Source of the DNA: Lachnospiraceae bacterium
Lineage (GTDB): Bacteria > Bacillota > Clostridia > Lachnospirales > Lachnospiraceae
Direction: 5' to 3'
Length of the DNA stretch: 32,908 nucleotides
Assembly: GCA_017455525.1 (NCBI GenBank)
Contig: JAFTAP010000033.1
Span: 1-32,908, forward strand
Below, piece after piece: positions 15,352 to 22,795 of this stretch. The translations under genes and the position numbers were made by a program. The number at the start of each line of letters is the position of its first letter. Position 1 is the stretch's first letter. Below the pieces are notes generated by a model, which saw only the letters and a program-made list of their open reading frames with translations, made no database searches and had not been told where the DNA came from.

Positions 15352-16136
15352 ATCAGGTTTCTAATTCTTCTTCTGAAAAGCCTTAGCGCTCTTTTTCGCA
15401 ATATCTTTTTCCTGTACCGCTCATCATCTCTTTCAAGCTCTGCAAGGACTATTTCCTGCTGAGCGTCTTGCTGTATTTTAAGGTCTGCGGAAGATAACCC
15501 TGCTCCCTCCGTGTATGCCGTGCCGTATTCTCCCGTACAAAAGAAATCATGATCTCTTGACAGTACAAGGAGAAGCTCATAATCCTCATACAAGCTATGC
15601 CTCACATTGTATCCTCCCACAGCCCTCAATGTATCCGCCCTGACAACGTAATCCCGCATTATCGAGTCCCACTTTCTGGTTATGAGCAGATCTTCCCTTA
15701 CATTGCCGCTCAAGTAGTATGTCTTCTCTTTTTTGTTTTTTTCGGGCTTTTCACCGGGCGTAATGAATTTTGTAACAGAATAAGCTATTATGTCACCGCC
15801 CTTTTCTTCCTGCAGCGCCATCTCCAGAGCAAGCTTTTCCTTATTGCAGTAATAATCATCCGCATCTATGAATGTCACATATTCCGTGTCTACAAGCGAC
15901 AGGCCTAAATTCCTCGTATTGCTCACGCCTGAATTCTTAGGCTTATAATGCGCCCTTACATTAGGATAGCGCTTCGTCAGCTTATCGATAAGCTCTCCCG
16001 AACCGTCCGTAGAGCCGTCATCCACTATGATGACAGCGTCAGGCACAAGCGTCTGTCCCTCTATGCTCTCAATACACCTATCTATGTACCCTGCCTTATT
16101 ATAATTGGGAATCACCACTGAAAGCCCGCTTCTCAT
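15348..16136 (-). CDS. Glycosyltransferase family 2
   Basis: 262 residues from the ATG at 16136 (MRSGLSVVIPNYNK), which overlaps the stop of the acetyltransferase gene as ATGA. A longer frame begins at 16208 but lies inside that gene. The GT-A core shows LSVVIPNYNKAGYIDRCIES, VIIVDDGSTDGSGELI and the metal-binding FIDADDYY. The short C-terminus is very basic (KKILRKRALRLFRRRIRN), which may hold it at the membrane surface. Its specific sugar is unknown. Confidence 0.87.
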   Translation of the reverse strand: MRSGLSVVIPNYNKAGYIDRCIESIEGQTLVPDAVIIVDDGSTDGSGELIDKLTKRYPNVRAHYKPKNSGVSNTRNLGLSLVDTEYVTFIDADDYYCNKEKLALEMALQEEKGGDIIAYSVTKFITPGEKPEKNKKEKTYYLSGNVREDLLITRKWDSIMRDYVVRADTLRAVGGYNVRHSLYEDYELLLVLSRDHDFFCTGEYGTAYTEGAGLSSADLKIQQDAQQEIVLAELERDDERYRKKILRKRALRLFRRRIRNLI

Positions 16137-16810
16137 TTTAAAAAGTCCTCTATATCTGCGAAACGGTCTATGTTTTTTCTTATCCAGCCTTCGTCCTTCT
16201 CCCACCACTTGTCTGCAAGGAGCTTTTCTATCTGATCCTCAGTGAAGCGATACTTTATCGTCTTAGCGGGGACTCCTACGTTTATGGAATAGGGCGGTAT
16301 GTCTTTTGTGACAAGCGCTCCTGCCCCGACCACCGCGCCGTCGCCTATCCTTACGCCTCCCATTATACGGACGCCGTTTCCTAACCATACGTCCGAGCCT
16401 ATCTGTGTGCGGCTCTCCGGCATATCCTGAAATCTGTCCTCTGTTACATAAGAAAAGCCCGCTACATCATTCGTCACATTAAATGCAGGATGCAATGCGA
16501 CAAGCTTCTCGGTAGGGTGTGAGCCTATCACGTTCTTCACGTCACAGCCTATGCTCGTGTACCTGCCTATATCCGTGTCGGTAAGCTCACAATCTTTCTG
16601 GGCATACGAACCATAGCCCAGAGAGCAATCTCTTAGAAGGGCATTCCTGCCTACGAAGTTATACCCCTCAAGCTTTGTCCCCGGTATATATGACCGCTGC
16701 TTCATTATGCTGTGAGTCGCTATCTCCTTGCACGCCCTTATCCACGGCCATATCCAGAAACGGTACAGCACGGAAGCTCCTTCTTCTATTTTTCTTTTAA
16801 TAAATCCCAA
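16133..16810 (-). CDS. CatB-related acetyltransferase with left-handed beta-helix
   Basis: Up to 225 residues. Hexapeptide repeats run through the middle (DIGRYTSIGCDVKNV; IGSDVWLGNGVRIMGG; VRIGDGAVVGAGALVTKDI), ending with the typical NVGVPAKTIKYRF. The conserved GSHPTEKL His region matches the xenobiotic/sugar O-acetyltransferase family. It probably acetylates a sugar of the cluster's glycan from acetyl-CoA. The start is uncertain: a TTG at 16810 right after the preceding stop, or a GTG at 16771 with a better ribosome site (AAGGAG, five bases ahead), which would remove 13 residues. Confidence 0.85.
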   Translation of the reverse strand: MGFIKRKIEEGASVLYRFWIWPWIRACKEIATHSIMKQRSYIPGTKLEGYNFVGRNALLRDCSLGYGSYAQKDCELTDTDIGRYTSIGCDVKNVIGSHPTEKLVALHPAFNVTNDVAGFSYVTEDRFQDMPESRTQIGSDVWLGNGVRIMGGVRIGDGAVVGAGALVTKDIPPYSINVGVPAKTIKYRFTEDQIEKLLADKWWEKDEGWIRKNIDRFADIEDFLK

Positions 16811-18025
16811 CTATGCTTTCTCTTCTAATAACGCCAGTTTATTATCTGACTTACACCGTTCGGGGCTGATACCGTAACCGCCCAAAGTACGGGCGCTAAC
16901 GGTATCATGCTCCGTAAGCTCTTCTATCGTATCTACCATATGCTCCCATGAAAATCTGGGTGCATCGTTTCTTATATTCTCCGCAAAATCCACGGTTTTC
17001 TTTAGTTCAAAAAATCTTTGTATCGCATCTTTCAGAGAATCAGGATCACCTGCCTCACATAGCACACCTGTCTCTCCGTCAATCACAACCTCCGGCAGTC
17101 CGCCAACATTCGTTGCTATAACAGGCTTCTCGAAACCGAAGGCTATCTGCGCAATGCCGGACTGAGTAGCATCAAGGTAAGGAAGCACGACCGCATCACA
17201 TCTTTCAAAGTACTCGCCCACTTCCCTGTCCGGCACATATCCGTCCCTTATGGATATCCTGTCAGTAAGATGAAGCTCCTCTATCATGCGCGAATACTCG
17301 TCCTTTGTCCCGTCAAAATCACCGACTATATTCAGATGTACTATCTCAGGTATCGAAGCCATAGCCTGTATCAGTACCTTAAGTCCCTTATAAGCCCTTA
17401 CGAAACCGAAGAATAAAAGCACCGATGCCTGATCCACGGGCACTGCTCCGCTCTCTGTCTCAACCCTCTTGAACTCGCTGTAGGTCGGATGCATGTTGAC
17501 CCTGTACTTAGCGTTCTTGACTATGGATCTTAGATCGGACGCTTCCTTTGATGAATGGAGCACAAAAAAATCTCCCCTTCTCAGCGTCCTCTTAGTAAGC
17601 CATCTGTCCAAGGGGAACCTTTCATGGGGAAACACGTTGTGGCAGATAAATAAAACCTTCGATTTAAGTCTCCTTGCGAGCATCTGATAGCATGGAGCGA
17701 AATAAGGATGCCACCATTGCAATACCGTAAGCTCCGGAGCTATCTCATTTATCCTTTTAGCAGTCGCTTTTATGCTTTTAATGCTTGCGGTATTTAAGAT
17801 GAAATCCGTATCCTCTATCTTGAAGCTGTCATTACTGAAATCCCTCTGCTCCCTGCGGAATAATAGCTTCGGATACTGCATGGAATAAGATATCATCGAG
17901 ACATCATATCTCTCCCTAAGAGCACGGCAGAGCAGGCCTGTATAATGGCTTATGCCTCCCTTGAAGGGATACACGGGACCGATGAGGACTATCTTTTTCC
18001 TGTTTTCGCTACCTGTCTCCGGCAT
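16811..18025 (-). CDS. Glycosyltransferase family 4
   Basis: 404 residues with the GT-B fold. The N-terminal domain starts KIVLIGPVYPFKGGISHYTG, with the Gly-rich loop that contacts the donor. The C-terminal domain has VLLFFGFVRAYKGLKVLI and the E-containing motif FGFEKPVIATNVGGLPEVV, followed by GETGVLCEAGDPDSL. The last 40 residues are a variable tail. It retains configuration when transferring from nucleotide sugars; the donor is unknown. The start overlaps the end of the upstream GT2 gene by 17 bases. Confidence 0.9.
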   Translation of the reverse strand: MPETGSENRKKIVLIGPVYPFKGGISHYTGLLCRALRERYDVSMISYSMQYPKLLFRREQRDFSNDSFKIEDTDFILNTASIKSIKATAKRINEIAPELTVLQWWHPYFAPCYQMLARRLKSKVLFICHNVFPHERFPLDRWLTKRTLRRGDFFVLHSSKEASDLRSIVKNAKYRVNMHPTYSEFKRVETESGAVPVDQASVLLFFGFVRAYKGLKVLIQAMASIPEIVHLNIVGDFDGTKDEYSRMIEELHLTDRISIRDGYVPDREVGEYFERCDAVVLPYLDATQSGIAQIAFGFEKPVIATNVGGLPEVVIDGETGVLCEAGDPDSLKDAIQRFFELKKTVDFAENIRNDAPRFSWEHMVDTIEELTEHDTVSARTLGGYGISPERCKSDNKLALLEEKA

Positions 18026-19013
18026 CTTTCATCTTTCCCTTTTCAGGCTCGTTGTCCGAATCATGCTTTGTCTCGCGATCCGCCTCCATGCGACGGATCC
18101 GGTACTGCACATCCTCTAATATCTTGCGGTTAGCGGCTATGATATCCGCCTGCAGGCCAAGGATAAAGGTCATGAAGCCTATAATTATCAGCATAGTCGC
18201 AAATACAAGCGATTGCGTATGCCCCGATCCGTTGCCCCTTGCGAAGAAAACAAGGAATCTGATTATATATACCAGACCTACCATGAACGGTATGAGTCCA
18301 CATATACTAAAGAAGGTAAGGGGCCTGTACATAAGGAATGCTCTTACTATCGTAAGCATCGATTTCTTGATATAGCTTCCCATGTTATGGAAAAGTCTTG
18401 ATTTTCTTAGCTCGGGATTGGTACGCACAGGAACTGAGGTGATAGCCATTTTATTCCTGCCCGCCTGTACTATCGTTTCCAGAGTGTAAGTGTATTGATT
18501 CACCACATTTAAGTGCATGGCGGCATCCTTTGAAAACGCACGGAATCCAGACGGCGCATCGGGTATGTCGGTAGCAGAGGCAAGCCGCACCACATAGCTT
18601 CCTAGATGCTGCAGCTTTTTCTTAAGAGGAGAGAAGTCCTCTATATCATCTATAGGTCTCTCGCCGATAACTATCTCCGCCTTTCCGTCAAGTATAGGGC
18701 GTACCAGCTTCTCTATGTCCTCGCCGCAGTACTGGTTATCCGCATCGGTATTAACTATGATGTCCGCTCCGTTTCTGATACAGGCATCTATTCCCGCCAT
18801 GAAGCCCTGAGCCAAGCCCTTATTCTGAGGGAAGCTTACGACATAGTTAACACCCCAGTCCTTCGCCACCTGCACGGTCTCGTCCTTGCTTCCATCGTTT
18901 ATTATAAGATATTCTATTTCGTCTATGCCATCGATGTGCTTAGGCAGATCATCAAGCGCTATGGTAAGGGTTTTCGCCTCGTTATAGCACGGTATCTGTA
19001 TGATGAGCTTCAT
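18009..19013 (-). CDS. Membrane-anchored GT2, dolichyl-phosphate-mannose-synthase-like
   Basis: 334 residues. The GT-A domain (residues 1-230) has LIIQIPCYNEAKTLTIALDD, YLIINDGSKDETV and NTDADNQY. Two hydrophobic helices follow (about 238-260, SICGLIPFMVGLVYIIRFLV, and about 272-295, FATMLIIIGFMTFILGLQAD), then a very polar tail. Members of this group usually transfer sugar to polyprenyl phosphate or to a lipid carrier. Its ATG shares one base with the TGA of the preceding gene (TGATG). Confidence 0.88.
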   Translation of the reverse strand: MKLIIQIPCYNEAKTLTIALDDLPKHIDGIDEIEYLIINDGSKDETVQVAKDWGVNYVVSFPQNKGLAQGFMAGIDACIRNGADIIVNTDADNQYCGEDIEKLVRPILDGKAEIVIGERPIDDIEDFSPLKKKLQHLGSYVVRLASATDIPDAPSGFRAFSKDAAMHLNVVNQYTYTLETIVQAGRNKMAITSVPVRTNPELRKSRLFHNMGSYIKKSMLTIVRAFLMYRPLTFFSICGLIPFMVGLVYIIRFLVFFARGNGSGHTQSLVFATMLIIIGFMTFILGLQADIIAANRKILEDVQYRIRRMEADRETKHDSDNEPEKGKMKDAGDR

Positions 19014-19999
19014 CAGCCGTTCCCTCCTGTGGCATTATAACCCGTCTTCTTTGCCTCATCCTCTGATGTCTTTCTCGCTATGTATATAGGCCTCTGCTTA
19101 GTCTCAAGGTAAGTCTTCGCAAGGTACTGTCCCATGATACCTATGCAGAAAAGCTGTATGCCCGCAATAAGAAGCATAATACAAACCATTGATGACCATC
19201 CGCTTGTAGGATCTCCGTACACAAGCTTTTTCACTATTATGAATATAATCCCAAGAAATGATACTATTGCCATGAATATGCCAAACCATGTCGCCATGGA
19301 AAGCGGTGCCGTAGAAAATCCTATGATGCCCTCCATCGCATAGCCGAAAAGCTTCCAGAAGGACCACTTAGTCTCTCCTGCTACCCTCTCTACATTCTCA
19401 AATTCTATCCATTTGGTATTAAAGCCTATCCAGCCATAGATGCCCTTCGTAAAGCGGTTATATTCCTTCATCTCGACTATCGCATCGACCATGCGCCTTG
19501 TCATTATCCGGTAATCCCTTGCGCCGTCTACTATATCCGCCGAGCTCATAAGGTTAATAAGCCTGTAAAAGCGTCTTGCAAAGAAAGACCTTATCACGGG
19601 CTCGCCCTTCCTTGTCACCCGCCTCGTCGCAGCAGAATCATAGCCTTCCTCCCTTACCGCCTTATAAAGCTCGGGCAGAAGTGCGGGCGGATCCTGCATA
19701 TCGGCATCCATAGTCACGGCATAGTCGCCTTTAGCATTCTTAAGTCCCGCGTAAAGCCCTGCTTCCTTACCGAAATTACGGCTGAAGGAAACAAATCTTA
19801 CTCTTTTATCTTTATCCCTTAGTCCCTCTACTATGCTAAGCGTATTATCCTTGCTTCCATCGTCAATAAAAAGAAACTCAAAATCAAGGTCGCTCCAGGT
19901 TTCTTGCATATCAGCAGCGGTCTTCGTGATCGCATCATAAAAATATGGAATTGCGTCCTGCTCGTTGTAGCAGGGAACTATGACGCTTAGTAAACTCAT
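19013..19999 (-). CDS. GtrB/ArnC-type polyprenyl-phosphate glycosyltransferase (GT2)
   Basis: 328 residues. The N-terminal domain has LLSVIVPCYNEQDAIPYFYD, FLFIDDGSKDNTLSIVE, SFSRNFGKEAGLYAGL and TMDADMQDPP, the full pattern of the DPM1/GtrB group. Two membrane helices lie at about residues 232-255 and 268-292. Such enzymes charge undecaprenyl phosphate with one sugar for use outside the membrane. It is the first gene of the glycan cluster, 66 bases after the U32 gene, with AAGGAAC ahead of the ATG. No convincing promoter or terminator lies in that gap. Confidence 0.9.
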   Translation of the reverse strand: MSLLSVIVPCYNEQDAIPYFYDAITKTAADMQETWSDLDFEFLFIDDGSKDNTLSIVEGLRDKDKRVRFVSFSRNFGKEAGLYAGLKNAKGDYAVTMDADMQDPPALLPELYKAVREEGYDSAATRRVTRKGEPVIRSFFARRFYRLINLMSSADIVDGARDYRIMTRRMVDAIVEMKEYNRFTKGIYGWIGFNTKWIEFENVERVAGETKWSFWKLFGYAMEGIIGFSTAPLSMATWFGIFMAIVSFLGIIFIIVKKLVYGDPTSGWSSMVCIMLLIAGIQLFCIGIMGQYLAKTYLETKQRPIYIARKTSEDEAKKTGYNATGGNG

Positions 20000-20065
20000 T
20001 TTCTGTTCCTTATCCGGTCAAAACACCATTGCCTTATCATAAAAGTATCAATGAGAGTCCTCGTG

Positions 20066-21349
20066 CTATACTGCTACCTTCCGCCTCAATATATCATACT
20101 CCTCCGGAAACGCACTTAGCATCACCCTTATCTTCTGCCCCGGATGCGGAGCGCTCTCCTGTGCTTTTCCATCTTCATCCATTATTGACTCTACACGGCA
20201 TACCGTATTATCCCCGCTTCGCCTCATTATCTCTATCTCTTCACCAACGGAGAATTTATTCTTCTGATGCAATATAAAGGAACCATCCTCTGCGACATCC
20301 TCCGCATGTCCCAGATAAGTATACTCCGTGACATACGTGCTGTTGTCATATATCTGCGAGTCACTTCCCGGCTTCCCGAAATAAAAACCCGTTGTAAAAT
20401 TCCTTGTGGTACACTTGCCTATTTCTTCCTTATACCACTCAAGCCTGTCCCTGTATTTATCCGGCGAATCCATATAATCATCTATCGCCTGCCTGTATGT
20501 ACGGGCGACACAGGCGACATACAGAGCCGTCTTCATTCTCCCCTCTATTTTAAAGGAGTCAATCCTCGCATCGATAAGCTCCGGTATATGCTCTATCATG
20601 CACAGATCCTTGCTGTTCATGATATATGTTCCACGGTCATTCTCGAAAACGGGGAAATATTCACCGGGCCTCGTCTCTTCCTCGATAGCGTATCCTATGC
20701 TTTCTACCGTCTTTCCGGCTTCGATTCCGTCATTATACAGCCTGTACTTCCATCTGCATGGATGCGTGCATTCTCCCTGATTGGCATCTCTTCCCGCAAG
20801 GTAATTTGAAAGCAGGCATCTGCCGGAATATGAGATGCACATCGCTCCGTGCACGAAGCATTCCATCTCCAAATTATCCGGAAGCTTCGCTCTTATCTCC
20901 TTGAGCTCAGCAAGCGTAAGCTCTCTTGCAGCCACTACCCTTTTAGCTCCCATATCTGACCAGAAATGGAAAGTCCTATAGTTGGTATTATTCGCCTGCG
21001 TCGATACGTGTCTGTCTATATCAGGGCAGACCTCTTTCGCCACCTGATACATGCCGGGGTCAGCGATTATCAGTGCATCCGGGCGAAGCTCTCTTATTTC
21101 CTCAAAATACCTGTAAGCCTCATCTATGTCTCTGTCATGAGCAAGTATATTGGCGGTCACATGAACCTTTACCCCTCTGTCATGTGCGAAGCTTATCCCT
21201 TCAGCCATTTCTTCTTTCGTGAAGTTCCTTGCATTCGCTCTTAAGGAGAATGTCTCTCCGCCTATATAAACGGCATCCGCACCATAGACTACGGCAGTTT
21301 TTAATTCTTCCAGACCCTTTGCGGGACATAGAAGCTCCGGCTTCCTCAT
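20066..21349 (-). CDS. trhP: U32-family protein, probable tRNA U34 hydroxylase subunit
   Basis: 427 residues. The start RKPELLCPAKGLEELKTAV and GADAVYIGGETFSLRANA are the U32 N-terminus. The signature MECFVHGAMCISYSGRC continues LLSNYLAGRDANQGECTHPC and supplies four Cys suited to an iron-sulfur cluster. U32 members next to trmR are TrhP (YrrN/YrrO in Bacillus), which make 5-hydroxyuridine at tRNA position 34 in a prephenate-dependent pathway. That role is inferred from family and the adjacent trmR, with which it overlaps by four bases. Bacillus has two tandem genes; only one is here. Confidence 0.85.
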   Translation of the reverse strand: MRKPELLCPAKGLEELKTAVVYGADAVYIGGETFSLRANARNFTKEEMAEGISFAHDRGVKVHVTANILAHDRDIDEAYRYFEEIRELRPDALIIADPGMYQVAKEVCPDIDRHVSTQANNTNYRTFHFWSDMGAKRVVAARELTLAELKEIRAKLPDNLEMECFVHGAMCISYSGRCLLSNYLAGRDANQGECTHPCRWKYRLYNDGIEAGKTVESIGYAIEEETRPGEYFPVFENDRGTYIMNSKDLCMIEHIPELIDARIDSFKIEGRMKTALYVACVARTYRQAIDDYMDSPDKYRDRLEWYKEEIGKCTTRNFTTGFYFGKPGSDSQIYDNSTYVTEYTYLGHAEDVAEDGSFILHQKNKFSVGEEIEIMRRSGDNTVCRVESIMDEDGKAQESAPHPGQKIRVMLSAFPEEYDILRRKVAV

Positions 21350-22044
21350 CGTATCCTCACGGAAAAGGTTATGCCGTCTCCCACAGGAAGTATGGATGTC
21401 GTAAGCCTGTCATCACTTGACACGTTATCAAGGAATTCTCTCATTCTCTTATGTATAGTGCGGTCGCGCCGCTTAACTATGTACTTTGACTCCATTATCT
21501 CTCCATCCTGGAAGATATTATCAGCTATTATTACCGATCCTTCGTGTGTAAGCCTTATTGTCTCATCAAGGTAATCGGGATACTGTCCCTTTGCCGCATC
21601 GATGAAGATAAAATCATATGAGCCATCAAGTTCCTTCATAATTTGTAACGCATCGCCTTGTATAAGATTTATCATGTCAGCCATGCATGCTTTTTCTATA
21701 TTTGTCTTAGCCTCTATGAACCGTGGCTCCCAGTCCTCTATGGTATCTATACTTGCATCGGATAACTTGCCATTTGCGATACCCGTATCCCGTTCTGCCG
21801 TCCTGTTGAAAGCATATCTCTCCATAGTCCTGGCCATAAGCATGGCAGAGTACCCCGTCGCCGTGCCAAGCTCCAATATCCGCTCCGGCTTTTTAAGCAT
21901 CAGCACCGATACAAGAAATGCTTCCGTTTCTTTTCTTATTATCGGGACTCCGTTCTTTTCCGCCTTATCCCGCAGGACTCTCAGTTCCTCGCTCCCGTCA
22001 GGGATGTAGCCCTTTATAAAATCAGAAACCCTGCCGCTTTCCAT
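21346..22044 (-). CDS. trmR: O-methyltransferase, probable tRNA 5-hydroxyuridine methyltransferase
   Basis: 232 residues. The SAM-binding motif I is ILELGTATGYSAMLMA; the metal-dependent O-methyltransferase pattern continues with YDFIFIDAAKGQYPDYLD and SVIIADNIFQDGEI. It is the YrrM/TrmR group, which methylates ho5U34 to mo5U in tRNAs reading four-codon boxes. Between motif I and TIEDWEPRFIEAK it has an extra stretch of about 20 residues (AFNRTAERDTGIANGKLSDA) compared with the form I know. It overlaps the U32 gene by ATGA, which supports the joint pathway. Confidence 0.87.
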   Translation of the reverse strand: MESGRVSDFIKGYIPDGSEELRVLRDKAEKNGVPIIRKETEAFLVSVLMLKKPERILELGTATGYSAMLMARTMERYAFNRTAERDTGIANGKLSDASIDTIEDWEPRFIEAKTNIEKACMADMINLIQGDALQIMKELDGSYDFIFIDAAKGQYPDYLDETIRLTHEGSVIIADNIFQDGEIMESKYIVKRRDRTIHKRMREFLDNVSSDDRLTTSILPVGDGITFSVRIR

Positions 22045-22050
22045 CCTTCA

Positions 22051-22455
22051 TTATGTCCCACCGGACACGGCTCCCTCCGTTGCTTCCTCCGATATCGACG
22101 GCGACATCACCGCAAGCATCTCCTCCGCCGTCATGGAAGTATTAAGCGTATACATGCCCGGCTCTGTCTTTCCATGGTAATCGGACAGTAATTCCTGTAA
22201 ATAAAACAGCTTATCATCTCTTATTAAGCCGTATTCCTTAAGTATTTCCCCGGTGTCCCTCACAGAGCTTCCCATAGGTATATTCACTACTATATCTATG
22301 CCATCGCCCTCTGACATCGGCGGTTCGGAATAAATCCTGTAGCCATAGTCATAAGCCATGATACAGATCTGCCTTATCCCGTAGATCACGACCACGACTA
22401 TCGCCGCCCTTATTATGAAATTCAGTATTCCCGATATAAACGTACTAATCTTCAT
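22051..22455 (-). CDS. MltG/YceG-like membrane protein lacking the catalytic domain
   Basis: 134 residues. There is one N-terminal membrane helix (FIIRAAIVVVVIYGIRQI). A short LysM-like region follows (IVVNIPMGSSVRDTGEILKE, YGLIRDDKLFYLQELL, GMYTLNTSMTAEEMLAVM), which is the part of MltG just after its helix. MltG proteins are normally about 350 residues, with a C-terminal endolytic transglycosylase domain carrying a catalytic Glu; here the chain ends after EEMLAVM with an acidic tail. It occupies the mltG (yrrL) position between DUF1292 and trmR. There is no frameshift sign: the next gene starts six bases later. It could be a regulatory or binding relic. Confidence 0.75.
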   Translation of the reverse strand: MKISTFISGILNFIIRAAIVVVVIYGIRQICIMAYDYGYRIYSEPPMSEGDGIDIVVNIPMGSSVRDTGEILKEYGLIRDDKLFYLQELLSDYHGKTEPGMYTLNTSMTAEEMLAVMSPSISEEATEGAVSGGT

Positions 22456-22460
22456 AATCT

Positions 22461-22793
22461 CTAAAAGTCAATCCCGTTCATAAGCCTGTCGTACAAGGTC
22501 TGCATCATATGGAAAAAGGTCCACTCCGTCATCAGGAAATCGTATACCTCCGGCGTATCAAGGAGCTCTGCGTTCTTATTCCTGAGCTCTGCCACCCTGT
22601 CATAAATATCCTCATGCTCCGGCGCATGCTGCAGGAAGTAATTCTCCCTCCTGAATACCATTACCTGATCGTATAAGTCAGGCTTCCTGTGGAGCACCTC
22701 TACCATGTGCATATAGTCCTTATACTCCTGAGTATCCCTTACCATCCTAATGAATTCATCTACGTGCTCATTCAGTTCAGCTTCCGTCACCAA
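22461..22793 (-). CDS. YlbF/YmcA-family protein
   Basis: 110 residues, all helical, with the family pattern LVRDTQEYKDY-like start (MVRDTQEYKDYMHMVEVLHR), KPDLYDQVMVFRRENYFLQH and LLDTPEVYDFLMTEW. In Bacillus YlbF, YmcA and YaaT form a complex that steers RNase Y and affects sporulation, competence and biofilm. It lies two bases after the RNase J gene, whose last codons (GGAGG and TAG) form its ribosome site. The start is a TTG at 22793, or a GTG three bases later. Linkage to a ribonuclease gene suggests a role in RNA turnover. Confidence 0.8.
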   Translation of the reverse strand: MVTEAELNEHVDEFIRMVRDTQEYKDYMHMVEVLHRKPDLYDQVMVFRRENYFLQHAPEHEDIYDRVAELRNKNAELLDTPEVYDFLMTEWTFFHMMQTLYDRLMNGIDF

Positions 22794-22795
22794 GC

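Noticed and set aside
20000-20065. A promoter between the U32 gene and the glycan cluster
   Set aside because: A TTGATA is present on the minus strand, but no -10 hexamer stands at the right distance.
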